Virus record (IMG/VR): IMGVR_UViG_3300027861_000034
Coordinates: 1 to 58,630 of that record
Reading direction: 5' to 3' (one strand)
Origin: a virus
Length of the DNA stretch: 58,630 nucleotides
Shown: positions 34,260 to 43,987 of the stretch, in pieces
Numbering within the stretch: position 1 is the first letter of the stretch
Layout of the letters: every line of letters starts with the position of its first letter
The notes under the pieces: model-generated
Told to the model about the DNA's origin: nothing
Databases searched by the model: none
The model's input: only the letters and a program-made list of their open reading frames with translations
Translations under genes and position numbers: made by a program

Positions 34260-36531
34260 CTATTGATATTGGCGATACAAAACCTAGTATCTCCAGTGGT
34301 TGCGGTTTATCTTGAACTAAGTAAGGGGCATATTCCTCTTTGTGTCTACCACTTATCGGAATACTGTATACACCTGTAAACGCTTTTAGCGGTGTTCCCA
34401 TAGCTCCATTTGTTTGAACAACCCTAACTCGCTCAAGGTTTTCTAGGTTCGGCCCAGCTAACATGCCTACTGAGTCCTTAACTTTAACCTCAAGTTTACT
34501 CATCTTCTTTTTAGCATTCTGATTAGATTGCATCCCATCGCTCACATCTGTACTCATTGGTTGTGCATATGATATATAAGGCAATCCGACATTAACCTTA
34601 GAGTATTTTCTATCAAGAGTGATCTCGCCACCTGTCACAACCTTACTAGGGTGATTACCACCATCAGCCATAATAGCTACTGTCTCTCCCTCTAGGTGAG
34701 CTAATCCACTTACTGTATTAGTAGGTGTTAGGTACTCTCCAGTTAAGCCACAATCTACAAAGAACCAATCACTCTGATCTTTAATCTTATCTCGATCCTC
34801 CATTTTCTCTAGGAATATACTTGTTACTCCACTAATAGTCCTTTCTATGGCGAAATACACCGTATCAGTATCGACTCCTTTTAGAACACAAGCTGATTTA
34901 TACTGACCATCCGTGTCGAACTTAGACCATCCATAAATATTTTGCTCTTGATCATAGGTCATTAGAGCAACTGTACCATTATTTAAAACCAAATACAATT
35001 CAGAGTACGGGTTCTGTTTGTATACAACCTGCCTTATACCGGATTCCAGTAGTTCTGCACCTGCTAGAGCATTGAGATTTTGTGATTTTAGCTTGTCGGC
35101 TTCAAAGCTGTAGCTCATTGAACGAGTCTTCTTGGTATCTCTTGCAACAAAGACAAGGACATCTGATACCGTTATTGCTTGAACATTGCTTGAACCTTCT
35201 GCGCCCTCTTTAGTTGCCTTTACATTGTCACCTGCTAATGGATCAGCTTCATCCAGTGGAGCTAATTTATATTCATTACCACTTGTACCAATAACCAAGG
35301 TTCCTTGTTCCTCCATCCATCGGATAGACTCTGAAGTATTCAGCTTATAACTCATTGCATCATACGTACTGTTTGAGCTTTGAAAGTTTTCCCACTCATC
35401 AACCTTTGACAGAAATACCTTGTTAGGTTGCGATAGCGTGCCTCCTAAGCACATTCGTTCATTCCACAGCGCGATAGCCGTAGGATAGCCCGAAGCCTCT
35501 GAGAATGCGTTGAAAGCCCAATCAGCGGTAGCTGTAGTAGCATCACAGTCAACTAATATGTTAGCTGTCACTCGAGTTGGTGAAGTATAGGCCGTAATCT
35601 TAGCCACTCCATACACAAAGAAATCATCAACGGTTAAGGTAGCGGTACAAGAAGTAGCTCCGTACACCCGCATCTCTACGCCATCGTTCTTCTCATCACC
35701 TTCATCAATATAATTATTATCCTTTGAGGCATTATACGATCTAAACTCAGCCTGTGTACCACCATTAACCCTACGGTATATTTTAACTGTACCTGTCCAT
35801 GTTCCCCTTGTAGAGAAATCCCACTTACCCTTAACCTTTATCCAAGGACTATATGAAGCACTTGAAGCTGTAGTAGTCGAATCAGTACGAATCTGCTTAA
35901 GCTCAATTGACCTGTCTACATCTGTAGCCGAAAATAGATTACCGGAAGCTGTCAGAGTTATTCCTGTTCCACTCGTAGCACTTGGCGTAATAGTTGTAGA
36001 TGTAAGGTTGTACGTTAAAAATGGCCCCTTTGCATAGTCAATTTCTGTAAGACTCCAATCGGTCTCAGAATTACGAACTAGCTTTTGAGGCGGTACATCG
36101 GGATGAACCAACCACATAGTATCAGCCTCTTGATGAAACTGAATACCGTGTATCTGATCATTTGTCCAAGGCGAAGATAAGAAGTATTCACTCAAGTCTA
36201 CCTCGAACCCGTTACTGAATCCATCACTGAATCCACCGGCAACGCCTCCGGAACCTATAACAGCATCGTTACTAACTATCTTTATCTTGTTGTTGAAAAA
36301 CATCAAAGCATAAGACTGATTAATATTGTACTGGAAAGTAATTAACCTCATATCAGTAGACTGCTCATCTGTTACAAAGTATGTGCCTGCTCTATTCTGC
36401 AAAGCTCCATACGGTAACAAGTGAAAGTTAGAAATAGCCTGTAGAGAGTTATGATACTTCTCTAACTCCGGCCTACCCCTAAGATACGATGAGAAATACC
36501 CACCGTTAAAACTGTTTATACAAAACGCCAT
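34252..36531 (-). CDS. tail tubular protein B / nozzle-like protein (759 aa)
   Basis: The N-terminus has the hallmark of tail nozzle proteins: NSFNGGYFSSYLRGRPELEK then LLPYGALQNRAGTYFV. A beta-rich body follows, with SEASGYPTAIALWNERMCLG and repeated WxxF blocks. It would form the tail tip below the adaptor ring. A palindromic site (34366-34381) lies inside the 3' end of the gene. Confidence 0.8.
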   Translation of the reverse strand: MAFCINSFNGGYFSSYLRGRPELEKYHNSLQAISNFHLLPYGALQNRAGTYFVTDEQSTDMRLITFQYNINQSYALMFFNNKIKIVSNDAVIGSGGVAGGFSDGFSNGFEVDLSEYFLSSPWTNDQIHGIQFHQEADTMWLVHPDVPPQKLVRNSETDWSLTEIDYAKGPFLTYNLTSTTITPSATSGTGITLTASGNLFSATDVDRSIELKQIRTDSTTTASSASYSPWIKVKGKWDFSTRGTWTGTVKIYRRVNGGTQAEFRSYNASKDNNYIDEGDEKNDGVEMRVYGATSCTATLTVDDFFVYGVAKITAYTSPTRVTANILVDCDATTATADWAFNAFSEASGYPTAIALWNERMCLGGTLSQPNKVFLSKVDEWENFQSSNSTYDAMSYKLNTSESIRWMEEQGTLVIGTSGNEYKLAPLDEADPLAGDNVKATKEGAEGSSNVQAITVSDVLVFVARDTKKTRSMSYSFEADKLKSQNLNALAGAELLESGIRQVVYKQNPYSELYLVLNNGTVALMTYDQEQNIYGWSKFDTDGQYKSACVLKGVDTDTVYFAIERTISGVTSIFLEKMEDRDKIKDQSDWFFVDCGLTGEYLTPTNTVSGLAHLEGETVAIMADGGNHPSKVVTGGEITLDRKYSKVNVGLPYISYAQPMSTDVSDGMQSNQNAKKKMSKLEVKVKDSVGMLAGPNLENLERVRVVQTNGAMGTPLKAFTGVYSIPISGRHKEEYAPYLVQDKPQPLEILGFVSPISIGV

Positions 36532-36539
36532 AATTCCTC

Positions 36540-37187
36540 CTATGAATTAACATCCACTATTCCGATACTGATCGAACTGTCACCCTCGTAGAATCGACCA
36601 TTAACCATATAACCACCAAGTACTGTAGACTCTTCAATAACTGGACTCTTACCTTCGTTGGCATCAATAAACATAGCGTTAGGTCTAACCTCTTGCGTAT
36701 AAATCTGCTGGTAGTACTGAGCCAATGACTGACCTTCTACACCTAGAAGAGGAATAGCAATACGAGACGCAAGCAATGTCGCAATACAGCTAACCACATG
36801 CGATGGAATCTTTGTTATGTTCTCCTCTTTGTACAAGTACTTAATAGTACAGCTTGAGCTATCAATCATCAACTCATTACCCCTACGCTCCCATTCCGGA
36901 TCAGTATTCCCTACTCTTTCAATGTTCAAAACCCTTAGTGTCTTCGGTGTGTTCGGTATCGCAAAACTATTTGTAAACCCTATAGGAGTTGTAATAGTCT
37001 CCTTTAGTTCCTTTGTAGATGTACAGAAATTCCAAGGAAACTCCGTGCAAACCTCTTCATATGTGTCTTCAAAATACGTGTTAAGTACACGCTCAACCTG
37101 TTCCGTGGGATTAGAAAAGCTCTGCACCTCTGCTTCTCCCAACTTACCTAAAGCCATATTCGCTATAGCCGTTCTCGACTTTGCCAT
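36540..37187 (-). CDS. tail tubular protein A / adaptor (215 aa)
   Basis: Matches gp11-type adaptors: AKSRTAIANMALGKLGEAEV, then TYFEDTYEEVCTEFPWNF, a conserved signature of this family, and a C-terminal helical region. It forms the dodecameric ring between portal and nozzle. It is followed by the nozzle gene as in T7-like phages. Confidence 0.85.
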   Translation of the reverse strand: MAKSRTAIANMALGKLGEAEVQSFSNPTEQVERVLNTYFEDTYEEVCTEFPWNFCTSTKELKETITTPIGFTNSFAIPNTPKTLRVLNIERVGNTDPEWERRGNELMIDSSSCTIKYLYKEENITKIPSHVVSCIATLLASRIAIPLLGVEGQSLAQYYQQIYTQEVRPNAMFIDANEGKSPVIEESTVLGGYMVNGRFYEGDSSISIGIVDVNS

Positions 37188-37206
37188 AATTTACCTCCTT
37201 ATATAC

Positions 37207-37265
37207 AAAAAAGCCCACCCCAAAGTAACACGCCACCCAAACGTGAAACCCCAAGATGGGCTTTA
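37207..37265 (-). terminator. terminator between head and tail genes
   Basis: On the reverse strand AAAGCCCATC pairs with GGTGGGCTTT and is followed by further T, with a ~36-nt loop that contains a smaller CACG/CGTG stem. It lies between the 105-aa head protein and the adaptor gene and would limit read-through from the capsid gene. Confidence 0.65.
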
Positions 37266-37279
37266 ATTATTGAACTACT

Positions 37280-37597
37280 TTACGATGCAGTCCAGTACTC
37301 AAGCGTACCAGTGAATGCGTCACCAACAGCAACAGCACCACCCGCTTTGAATCCAATCCAGTAACCTGTCAGATCGTCACCTGCTGAGATAGCAGTATCA
37401 GTTCCAGCAGAATCTACCTTTACGATTACAGCGGAAGCAAGAATTGCCTCAGCCTCTAGCCCCACGAATGAAGCAACTTTTACAATGTCTCCAGTAGTCA
37501 TAGCAATTTGAGCCTCACCTTGAGTGAAGTCCATTTGCTTACGAGCACGCTCAAGACATGTAACGTAATTTGGTGTAATGTTTTCAAGAATAGCCAT
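37280..37597 (-). CDS. head decoration-like protein (105 aa)
   Basis: Directly downstream of the capsid gene. It is Ala/Gly/Thr-rich with alternating strands (VVKV, YWIGFKAGGAVAVGDAFTG). Small beta-rich proteins in this place are often decoration proteins; there is no direct family match. Confidence 0.55.
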   Translation of the reverse strand: MAILENITPNYVTCLERARKQMDFTQGEAQIAMTTGDIVKVASFVGLEAEAILASAVIVKVDSAGTDTAISAGDDLTGYWIGFKAGGAVAVGDAFTGTLEYWTAS

Positions 37598-37610
37598 TTT
37601 CTATATCTCC

Positions 37611-38534
37611 TTATTTAGCACATTGAACTTTGATAACTGCCTCATCGTACATACGAGCAGTTCCATGATCACATTTCATAAGAATCTGCGTAGCATCTGA
37701 CAGATCGTTACGAATCGACTTAGTAACTTTTAGGCCACCAGTAGACTTCTGTTTAGCGAAGTACATTGAACCCATTGCAACTGCATAGCAGTCATAAACG
37801 TCACCAGCTTCAGCAACATCGTTGTACTGAATGAACTCAAATCCCATGAATGAGTTAACTTCACCTTGTACAAGAGCTTTAACACTGTTGTAGTCAGCGG
37901 AAGTAATCTGAGGATCACCAAGCATTTGAGTGATATTGTCCGGATGACAGATCATGTAGTACTTACCAAGATCGTTAGCGTATTCCACATCAAGGCGGTT
38001 CTTAGCTCTACGTAGTTTGTCAACAGTAAGACCAACATTAGAAGTAGCTCCAGCTGATTCCCACGCTTGAGTAGTAGCGTTATACTGACCTTTAGGGCCA
38101 ATATCGTTAGTAGTAGGACGAGCTACAAGAGTAGTACCATCTTCACCTGTAAGAACCGGCTTATCAAGACCAGCGTAGATGATTGAGTCAACTGAACGGC
38201 GGTATGCTTTAGCACCTGCCTCAGTGTACATAGAACCGATATTGTGTGCTTGGCGAGCTACATCTTCATCATCAATGATAAATGCTTTCTCGTAAGGCTT
38301 ACAAGTGATAGTTCTACGTTTGTGGTCAGCTTCAGTAAGTTTCGTAACAGCGTGGCGACCTGTGCGCTCATCAAAGTTACCGATCTCACCTAGGAAGTCG
38401 TGCATTGTTTGTTTACCGTTATTCATAACTTCTTTACAAATCTTCAGTAGACGAGAGTCATTCTGTTGTAGGTCGTTCTTTACGCCTAGCTCGAATGCGA
38501 CATAGCGGTGTGTTTCACCATTATAGTTTGACAT
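37611..38534 (-). CDS. major capsid protein (307 aa)
   Basis: Located after the scaffold gene, the standard place. Features fit an HK97-type capsid: N-terminal arm, then EKAFIIDDEDVARQ, long helix KLRRAKNRLDVEYANDLGKYYMI, the P-domain strand LGDPQIT and a C-terminal DHGTARMYDEAVIKVQC. AAGGAGAATCCC precedes the ATG. About 300 aa is usual. A terminator-like hairpin and a palindromic site lie in the 220-bp upstream region. Confidence 0.82.
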   Translation of the reverse strand: MSNYNGETHRYVAFELGVKNDLQQNDSRLLKICKEVMNNGKQTMHDFLGEIGNFDERTGRHAVTKLTEADHKRRTITCKPYEKAFIIDDEDVARQAHNIGSMYTEAGAKAYRRSVDSIIYAGLDKPVLTGEDGTTLVARPTTNDIGPKGQYNATTQAWESAGATSNVGLTVDKLRRAKNRLDVEYANDLGKYYMICHPDNITQMLGDPQITSADYNSVKALVQGEVNSFMGFEFIQYNDVAEAGDVYDCYAVAMGSMYFAKQKSTGGLKVTKSIRNDLSDATQILMKCDHGTARMYDEAVIKVQCAK

Positions 38535-38570
38535 TGGGATTCTCCTTTTTGTTAATCCCTTTTACGTTTT

Positions 38571-38586
38571 GTCTACACTTGTAGAC
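38571..38586. promoter_or_regulatory. palindromic site GTCTACA-CT-TGTAGAC
   Basis: Perfect arms, in the intergenic region upstream of the capsid gene. It is one of few sites in the leftward unit that lie between genes. Confidence 0.8.
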
Positions 38587-38689
38587 AGCGAATGGCATTT
38601 CTGCCGTTTGGGATTATCTCTCAAGAAGAGGTCGCCTATATTTTAAAACTGTTGTGGATTATGGGGTTTCAAAGAATTATCCCTCCACT

Positions 38690-38727
38690 GATATAAATAA
38701 AGAGAGGCTTAACCCGAAAGTCAAACC
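38690..38727 (-). terminator. terminator-like hairpin upstream of capsid gene
   Basis: On the reverse strand GGTTTGAC pairs with GGTTAAGCC (G-U pairs included), followed by TCTCTTTATTTAT. It would end part of the portal-scaffold transcripts, so the capsid gene may have its own promoter in the 220-bp gap. No clear -35/-10 pair seen. Confidence 0.45.
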
Positions 38728-38754
38728 CCTAATCTAAATTTGTTTACAATTTAT

Positions 38755-39594
38755 TTAATTCTGATATTGAGCAATAATGGCATCAATCTTAGCTGATCCA
38801 CTCTCTTGAGTGATACGACCAGCCTTTACATCATTGTAGACTCCTTGAACTCGATCATCCATAGAACCTCCGCTGAATCCTTCTTGCGCCCCACCTTTCA
38901 GAACCTTATCTCCACTGATCAAAGAAGAGAACTTATCAAATGCCTTGATTACATTTACAGCATTGGCACCCAAACTATTAACGATGTCGTTTGTAATAAA
39001 CTCACCAGCTGGGTCAATCATACTGATCACATTCTTTGCATTTACAAGCATCTCATTAGCTCTTGGCTCACTTTGGAACGCAGTTATAGCTTCTTGCGTT
39101 TGAGTCTCTTTAGCTTCTTCCATTTGCGCCACAGTGCTCTGTACCACTTCTTGGTTAAGCTGGAATAGTTCACTGGCTACATCATTAGGTAAGTGACCTT
39201 TAAGTGCAAGCTCTGTGAATTTACTGAACGACTCATCAGCATTAAACCCTTCCGGCAAATCAATCTTATAGCCATCAGCTGTAACAGGTGCTCCAAGTTG
39301 CTCTCTGAATGCGTTTACCACTTCGGGAGAATCATTCTCAAAATCGGGGATACCATTCTTTTTACCCACCATTGCATTCTGATTTTTCATAGACTGCATA
39401 AACGATCCCATATCCTTGTGAACAGATACGAACCCTTCACCTCTGTACTCCTCCGGTAAGCTATCTATCCAGCTTGTTGGCGTTTCAGTAGCACCACCAG
39501 TATCAGTGACACCAGCAGTAGGTTGAACAGTAGCATCAGTAGCTACCTCGGTTGTTGCGGTTGGTTGCGGATCAGATGTTAATAAATCTGCCAT
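38755..39594 (-). CDS. capsid scaffolding / assembly protein (279 aa)
   Basis: Acidic and Thr/Glu-rich, with a disordered N-terminus followed by SWIDSLPEEYRGEGFVSVHK, which is a recurrent start of phage scaffold proteins (T7 gp9-like), then an EE/QQ-rich helical middle and a short basic C-terminus. It lies directly before the capsid gene. Confidence 0.82.
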   Translation of the reverse strand: MADLLTSDPQPTATTEVATDATVQPTAGVTDTGGATETPTSWIDSLPEEYRGEGFVSVHKDMGSFMQSMKNQNAMVGKKNGIPDFENDSPEVVNAFREQLGAPVTADGYKIDLPEGFNADESFSKFTELALKGHLPNDVASELFQLNQEVVQSTVAQMEEAKETQTQEAITAFQSEPRANEMLVNAKNVISMIDPAGEFITNDIVNSLGANAVNVIKAFDKFSSLISGDKVLKGGAQEGFSGGSMDDRVQGVYNDVKAGRITQESGSAKIDAIIAQYQN

Positions 39595-39629
39595 TGTTAA
39601 CTCCTTTCTGTTGGGTGGTTTTTTTTAAC

Positions 39630-40505
39630 CTAGTTTATTTCTTGTATAAAGATGGATGTTCCATCAAAAGTCATTGTTGTTGATGAATCTGATTCAGCAT
39701 ATATCTCTATGTAATCGTCCGTTGACAACTCCATAGCTCCTTGTAGAGATAAAGCCCCTGTATCTGCTCCTATACCAACTTTCCTTGGGATATAAAGCCC
39801 TGTTTCCGGAGAGCCGTTTTTGTACACATACAGCTTCATTAGCGTATTACTAGCACTCGTTCTAATACCACTTGTCAAGTGTGCTGAAAACTCCTTCGTC
39901 TTAACGCCCTTGTATCTCCAAGCTAAATTACCACCGCCCGTATCTTCAAGAGCAAAGTCTTTATTATACTTAACTGTAGTTGCGACTAGAATCTTAGTTG
40001 GCGTGTCCGGCACAAGTGTAGGTGTTGTATAAGGCGTATCTACCGGCAAATATGAAACATACTGAGATGGCTCATAGTCGTCAAAGTGCCTGTTAACAAT
40101 CCACCAAGAACCATTACCATCACCAATAAGAGATACAAATTCACCATACTCCTCAAGCACTACACTCGATTGCCCGTTGATAGTGTCGGTTCCAACCGTT
40201 GATACAGTCACAGTGTTCTGAAGTGAAGTGATCTTCATTACTCCAAACATAGCACCACTATTCGTTGCGTTGTCCGGTAGAGTAAATGCCTTGTTACCGG
40301 TAGTATCATCTGCCAGCACAATGTTATGAACACCTGCATCAAGTACAGTATTCACAGCTAAGACCTCAAAGCTCCTCCACTTAGATGAATCAAACATAGT
40401 CGTTAGAACAGCTCTCAAGTCAGCCGGTGATATATCAGCCGTAGAGTTGTCAGCAAACAGTGTTTGAATATCCGAAATCACATCATCATAATTTTTAATA
40501 GCCAT
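39630..40505 (-). CDS. structural protein, possible head fibre (291 aa)
   Basis: Lies between the portal-side genes and scaffold. The first 40 residues (YDDVISDIQTLFADNSTADI then DLRAVLTTMFDS) form a short helical domain found in several phage structural proteins. A middle beta part and a C-terminal region resembling a TNF/C1q-like beta-sandwich (strands YIEIYAES and TSIFIQEIN) follow. Role is inferred from position and fold pattern. Confidence 0.55.
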   Translation of the reverse strand: MAIKNYDDVISDIQTLFADNSTADISPADLRAVLTTMFDSSKWRSFEVLAVNTVLDAGVHNIVLADDTTGNKAFTLPDNATNSGAMFGVMKITSLQNTVTVSTVGTDTINGQSSVVLEEYGEFVSLIGDGNGSWWIVNRHFDDYEPSQYVSYLPVDTPYTTPTLVPDTPTKILVATTVKYNKDFALEDTGGGNLAWRYKGVKTKEFSAHLTSGIRTSASNTLMKLYVYKNGSPETGLYIPRKVGIGADTGALSLQGAMELSTDDYIEIYAESDSSTTMTFDGTSIFIQEIN

Positions 40506-40512
40506 ATTCTAC

Positions 40513-40956
40513 CTATACAAAAGCGTTAAGTATCATTTTCTTAGTATCGTTATCCAAGTCCGGAGAGTTGACAATAGCGTTGTATTTCTTCATAAGCAAC
40601 GGTCTTAAACCAGTTAACCGGTAGCCATGACGAGGGTGAGGCTTAACCATCTCTACCCCTACGATCTCGCTTAGTACATCAATCCACGCTTTCTCTTTCC
40701 CTTTTTCAACTGCTTTAGGCTCTTTGGTATCCACTGGGGCTTTGGTTTCAGTATCGGCCTCTGTAGCATCATCGGGTGCATCAGTATCAAGATCATTAAC
40801 AGCTTCATTTAACAGTTCATCCTTTAGTGAGTTATAAAATCGTACAGCAGGGGCGCGAAACTTAGCCATACCCTCCAAAAAATCCAGCTCACCATCATTA
40901 ATAGTGGCAACCACTTCATCGTTTCTAAATATTTCATTACCCTTCATCGTATACAT
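40513..40956 (-). CDS. hypothetical virion-module protein (147 aa)
   Basis: Acidic and Asp/Thr/Lys-rich centre between two helical ends; possibly a minor head or assembly protein. A palindromic site covers the start codon region. Confidence 0.55.
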   Translation of the reverse strand: MYTMKGNEIFRNDEVVATINDGELDFLEGMAKFRAPAVRFYNSLKDELLNEAVNDLDTDAPDDATEADTETKAPVDTKEPKAVEKGKEKAWIDVLSEIVGVEMVKPHPRHGYRLTGLRPLLMKKYNAIVNSPDLDNDTKKMILNAFV

Positions 40957-41233
40957 CTGTAGACAACTCCTCTTTATTTTTTAGTTCCTGTAACTCTTTC
41001 ACACTAGCTGTCAATCGCTGAGCGAGTTCAATACCAATATTCTGAGCACCTAGGTTAAAATTAGTTTCACGGTCAGAGCCACCTAATGCGTTCTCACCAT
41101 ACTTACATAAAGCTAGAATATCCTCCAATACCCAACGGCCTTCGGGTGTATTATAGACCGTTTGATACTTTTGGATAGATTCTATATTGCTATATCCCTT
41201 TCTCCTAAACACTCTCTTCACTAAACCAATCAT
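40937..41233 (-). CDS. hypothetical virion-module protein (98 aa)
   Basis: Directly downstream of the portal gene and overlapping the next one. It has a helical, charged C-terminus (LTASVKELQELKNKEELS). It occupies the place of small portal-adjacent proteins in related podoviruses. Confidence 0.55.
   Translation of the reverse strand: MIGLVKRVFRRKGYSNIESIQKYQTVYNTPEGRWVLEDILALCKYGENALGGSDRETNFNLGAQNIGIELAQRLTASVKELQELKNKEELSTDVYDEG
40949..40964. promoter_or_regulatory. palindromic site GTATACA-TC-TGTAGAC
   Basis: Overlaps the start of the 147-aa gene and the end of the 98-aa gene. Arms match except the variable third position. Confidence 0.65.
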
Positions 41234-41234
41234 A

Positions 41235-42947
41235 CTATTGCATTCCTTGTGCTACGCTTCCATCTTGGGGAGCTTCGTTTAAGTTCTGACTCTTTGCTAA
41301 CTCTAGCATCTGTTGTTGCTCCATCATAGCCTGTTGCTGAGCTTGATCCTTCTGAGCTTCCTCTTCCATTTCCTGTTTACTCTTTCTGAAACGTGGAGGT
41401 AGGTTCCTGTTATCCATCAATGTTTTGATCACTTCATCGTACTTGATACCATTCATAGCTTTTGCTCTCTCATCATCCGGCATAAACTCTAACAACATAC
41501 CAAACTCTTGAAAGAAGTTCATAGCAGACACAGACTCAATCAGCTTTGGAGCAGAAGACAATAGGCCAGTAAACTCAAGTTTAAGCCTTACTTCGTCCTC
41601 TAATTCCGGTGGCGGTTCGGGGAATCGCCCTTGCGCTTGCAGAGTGTCAAATACTTCTTGAAGAATATATTCGAGCCATTCATTCTCAATCCGACTGATA
41701 GAAGGGTTGATAGCAATAAGTGCCTCACGCTCTCTCGCAATAATCTCAGTGGCTGTCGCATTTGATTTATCTATGTTTGTAATCGCTTGGAACGATGGAA
41801 TGAAAAAGGCATCCTCAATCTGCTTTACCTCTTCCTCTAATTCCTGCAAGCTGTACGACAAGTCAATTTGCTGAAGTATAGGAGCTGGCTTAGATTCCGG
41901 ATTACGAGAGTCAAAGTTATTGACCGCATTTGGAGCTGTCCTAATCTTCTGAGGAGTTAGACCCATAGTCACACCACGACTCATAGCAGGGTTCAAATTC
42001 TTCTCTACAGCTAGGATGAACTTTTTCTTTAGTTGCTCAAGAGACTTGATAATTGGCATACAGTCCATTGCTGGAGAATAGCCCATTACGTTACCCTCTG
42101 TATTGTACTTCAAGAAACGAGCTATCTTATATGGGATTACATCAAACCCACTCTCAGAGATGATCTGCTTGTCCTCTTCACACAAATATACTGAACGGTA
42201 CTTCTTACTTGCATTATCAATCTTGCCATGTTTACGGTGCTTATTAGGCTCCACAAGGTGAACAAAGGTAAACTGCTCAACACGCTCGTCTTCATTTTCT
42301 GAGTAATAGGCTTTCATAACAGAAGCGCACTTCTCTAAGGCCTTTTCACCCCACTCATCAACGGCTTGCTCAGCAGTCCACTTGAATTGTCTGTAAACTC
42401 TATTAACACGCCCGTGGTTGTCCTCAGAGAACCAAAACGTATTATAAGGGAAGTCTGTAAATATTAATCCACTATTCTCAGAATCCCACTCAACCGTAGT
42501 ACAGGCAGTACCTATCGCTCCGAGGTTAAGATACGTTTCGTGAGATATTTCAGTAAAATTACTACGAGATATAAAATCAAGCATAACATCTCTGACTGTA
42601 TCAAAATATTCATAAACCTTCTCGTTCTCGTCTACTTTCTTGTTACCAGTTATAATTTTGAACCATTTCTGATTCTTTGGAGTCATATAAGAAAAGATAC
42701 CACTAGCCATCTTCTGACACGCTGATCGCCCTGCGCGAGTAAATAGGTTAGCGTAAGCCTTAAGCTCACCACCATTATAGCTTGAAATTGTGTTTATATC
42801 CCGTGTATCACTCTTGCGAGGAATTACGAAATGAGCACATTCCCTAACTGCTATATCATGGTTAAGCCGGCCATCCTGTATCTTCTTAAGACCATCAAGA
42901 ATCTTTCGAGCCTTTGGGTTGGGTGGTTGTTTCTGAAAATCCTTCAT
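41235..42947 (-). CDS. portal / head-to-tail connector protein (570 aa)
   Basis: Matches T7-type connectors: IRKSDT-like start then ANLFTRAGRSACQKMASGIF, NLGAIGTACTTVEWD, YNTFWFSEDNHGRVNRVYRQ, and the C-terminal NRNLPPRFRKSK followed by a Gln-rich tail. Twelve copies form the DNA entry ring at one vertex. It is two genes away from the terminase and followed by scaffold and capsid. Confidence 0.93.
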   Translation of the reverse strand: MKDFQKQPPNPKARKILDGLKKIQDGRLNHDIAVRECAHFVIPRKSDTRDINTISSYNGGELKAYANLFTRAGRSACQKMASGIFSYMTPKNQKWFKIITGNKKVDENEKVYEYFDTVRDVMLDFISRSNFTEISHETYLNLGAIGTACTTVEWDSENSGLIFTDFPYNTFWFSEDNHGRVNRVYRQFKWTAEQAVDEWGEKALEKCASVMKAYYSENEDERVEQFTFVHLVEPNKHRKHGKIDNASKKYRSVYLCEEDKQIISESGFDVIPYKIARFLKYNTEGNVMGYSPAMDCMPIIKSLEQLKKKFILAVEKNLNPAMSRGVTMGLTPQKIRTAPNAVNNFDSRNPESKPAPILQQIDLSYSLQELEEEVKQIEDAFFIPSFQAITNIDKSNATATEIIAREREALIAINPSISRIENEWLEYILQEVFDTLQAQGRFPEPPPELEDEVRLKLEFTGLLSSAPKLIESVSAMNFFQEFGMLLEFMPDDERAKAMNGIKYDEVIKTLMDNRNLPPRFRKSKQEMEEEAQKDQAQQQAMMEQQQMLELAKSQNLNEAPQDGSVAQGMQ

Positions 42948-42948
42948 A

Positions 42949-43179
42949 CTATCCTAAGAGTCTTCGACCCCCTCCAGTGCTTTGTTGTCCACCTAGACCA
43001 GCTCCCGTTGAAGCTGAACCCCTTGAACTAAGTAGTCGTTTACGTTTTGATTCCTCTGCCGAACTCTGTGCCATTGATCGCTTATCCTCTACCGCTGTTG
43101 GTGCAACTACCGGTGGTGGTGCAATTTTTGGTGGTGGCGGTGGTGGCTTGGGTTTACTTGGTGCAAATGATCCGCCCAT
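42949..43179 (-). CDS. Pro-rich small virion-module protein (76 aa)
   Basis: Begins with a polyproline stretch (KPKPPPPPPKIAPPP) and ends in a Gly/Arg-rich segment. Small disordered proteins like this sit before portal genes in several podoviruses. Role unknown. Confidence 0.55.
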   Translation of the reverse strand: MGGSFAPSKPKPPPPPPKIAPPPVVAPTAVEDKRSMAQSSAEESKRKRLLSSRGSASTGAGLGGQQSTGGGRRLLG

Positions 43180-43190
43180 AATAACTCTCC

Positions 43191-43529
43191 TTATAGCAAC
43201 GTCTTTTGTTGCGGTTGTATTTGTGGGGCGGTGGGTGCTTGCCTCCCCGTTGATTGCTCTAATAAATATCTGCGTCTTGAGTTAGATCGTTGCTCTAGCT
43301 CTGCATTCTGATCATATTTCTTTGCATCGGGGGCGTATGTCTCAGATGTAGTCTTTTCTTTTAGACTATCGTAAGCACTTGCTTGACGTGCCTCTTCCTT
43401 TTTCTTTGCCTTTCTCTCAGCCTCTCCTGTTCCCAACATACCACTATCCATACCAAAAGCATTAGATAACACACCTTGTTCTCCAAACTGAAAGCCAGTC
43501 GTTACGCTTACTGGGTCAATACCGCCCAT
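43191..43529 (-). CDS. hypothetical virion-module protein (112 aa)
   Basis: Starts with DPVSVTTGFQFGEQGVLSNA and contains a charged, coiled middle and a Gln/Pro-rich end. The stop and start overlap its upstream neighbour by one base. No family recognised. Confidence 0.5.
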   Translation of the reverse strand: MGGIDPVSVTTGFQFGEQGVLSNAFGMDSGMLGTGEAERKAKKKEEARQASAYDSLKEKTTSETYAPDAKKYDQNAELEQRSNSRRRYLLEQSTGRQAPTAPQIQPQQKTLL

Positions 43530-43987
43530 TATATCACCTCGTATTTTACCATGAGCATAGATCGTCCATCCTCAAAGTAGTTGTTTATTACATCTATAAT
43601 ATCGAATCCCAATCGCTGTGCTATTTTAGCTGACATCAAATTCTCAACTGGTATAGTGCCTATAAAGTTCTTAACCCCTACTGCCTTGCAAGCCTCAAAC
43701 GAGCTTTCAATAATCTTCATTAGGTACCTGTGTTTATTGATTACTCCCCAATGGAACTCAACCGTTACAGTTGTTCTGTGGTCTAAAAACATATATCCAA
43801 TCAAAGTATTTTCATAGTAGACATTGTAAAAATTCACTCTTGGACTATTGCGAGCTTCTATAATTGACGAGTAAGAATGAAACGGAGATTGACCAAGAGG
43901 AACGCTGTGTACACCTGTATACAACTCATCCCACTCATCATCAGTCTGAACCCATTTAATGTCGATCTTATATTTGTCAAACATCAA
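43529..43987 (-). CDS. GNAT-like acetyltransferase fold protein, copy 2 (152 aa)
   Basis: Same predicted fold and related sequence to the protein at 33792: HRTTVTVEFHWGVINKHRYL, then GVKNFIGTIPVENLMSAKIA and LGFD. The loop expected to bind acetyl-CoA is not clear. A palindromic site (43907-43922) lies near the 5' end of the gene. Confidence 0.65.
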   Translation of the reverse strand: MMFDKYKIDIKWVQTDDEWDELYTGVHSVPLGQSPFHSYSSIIEARNSPRVNFYNVYYENTLIGYMFLDHRTTVTVEFHWGVINKHRYLMKIIESSFEACKAVGVKNFIGTIPVENLMSAKIAQRLGFDIIDVINNYFEDGRSMLMVKYEVI

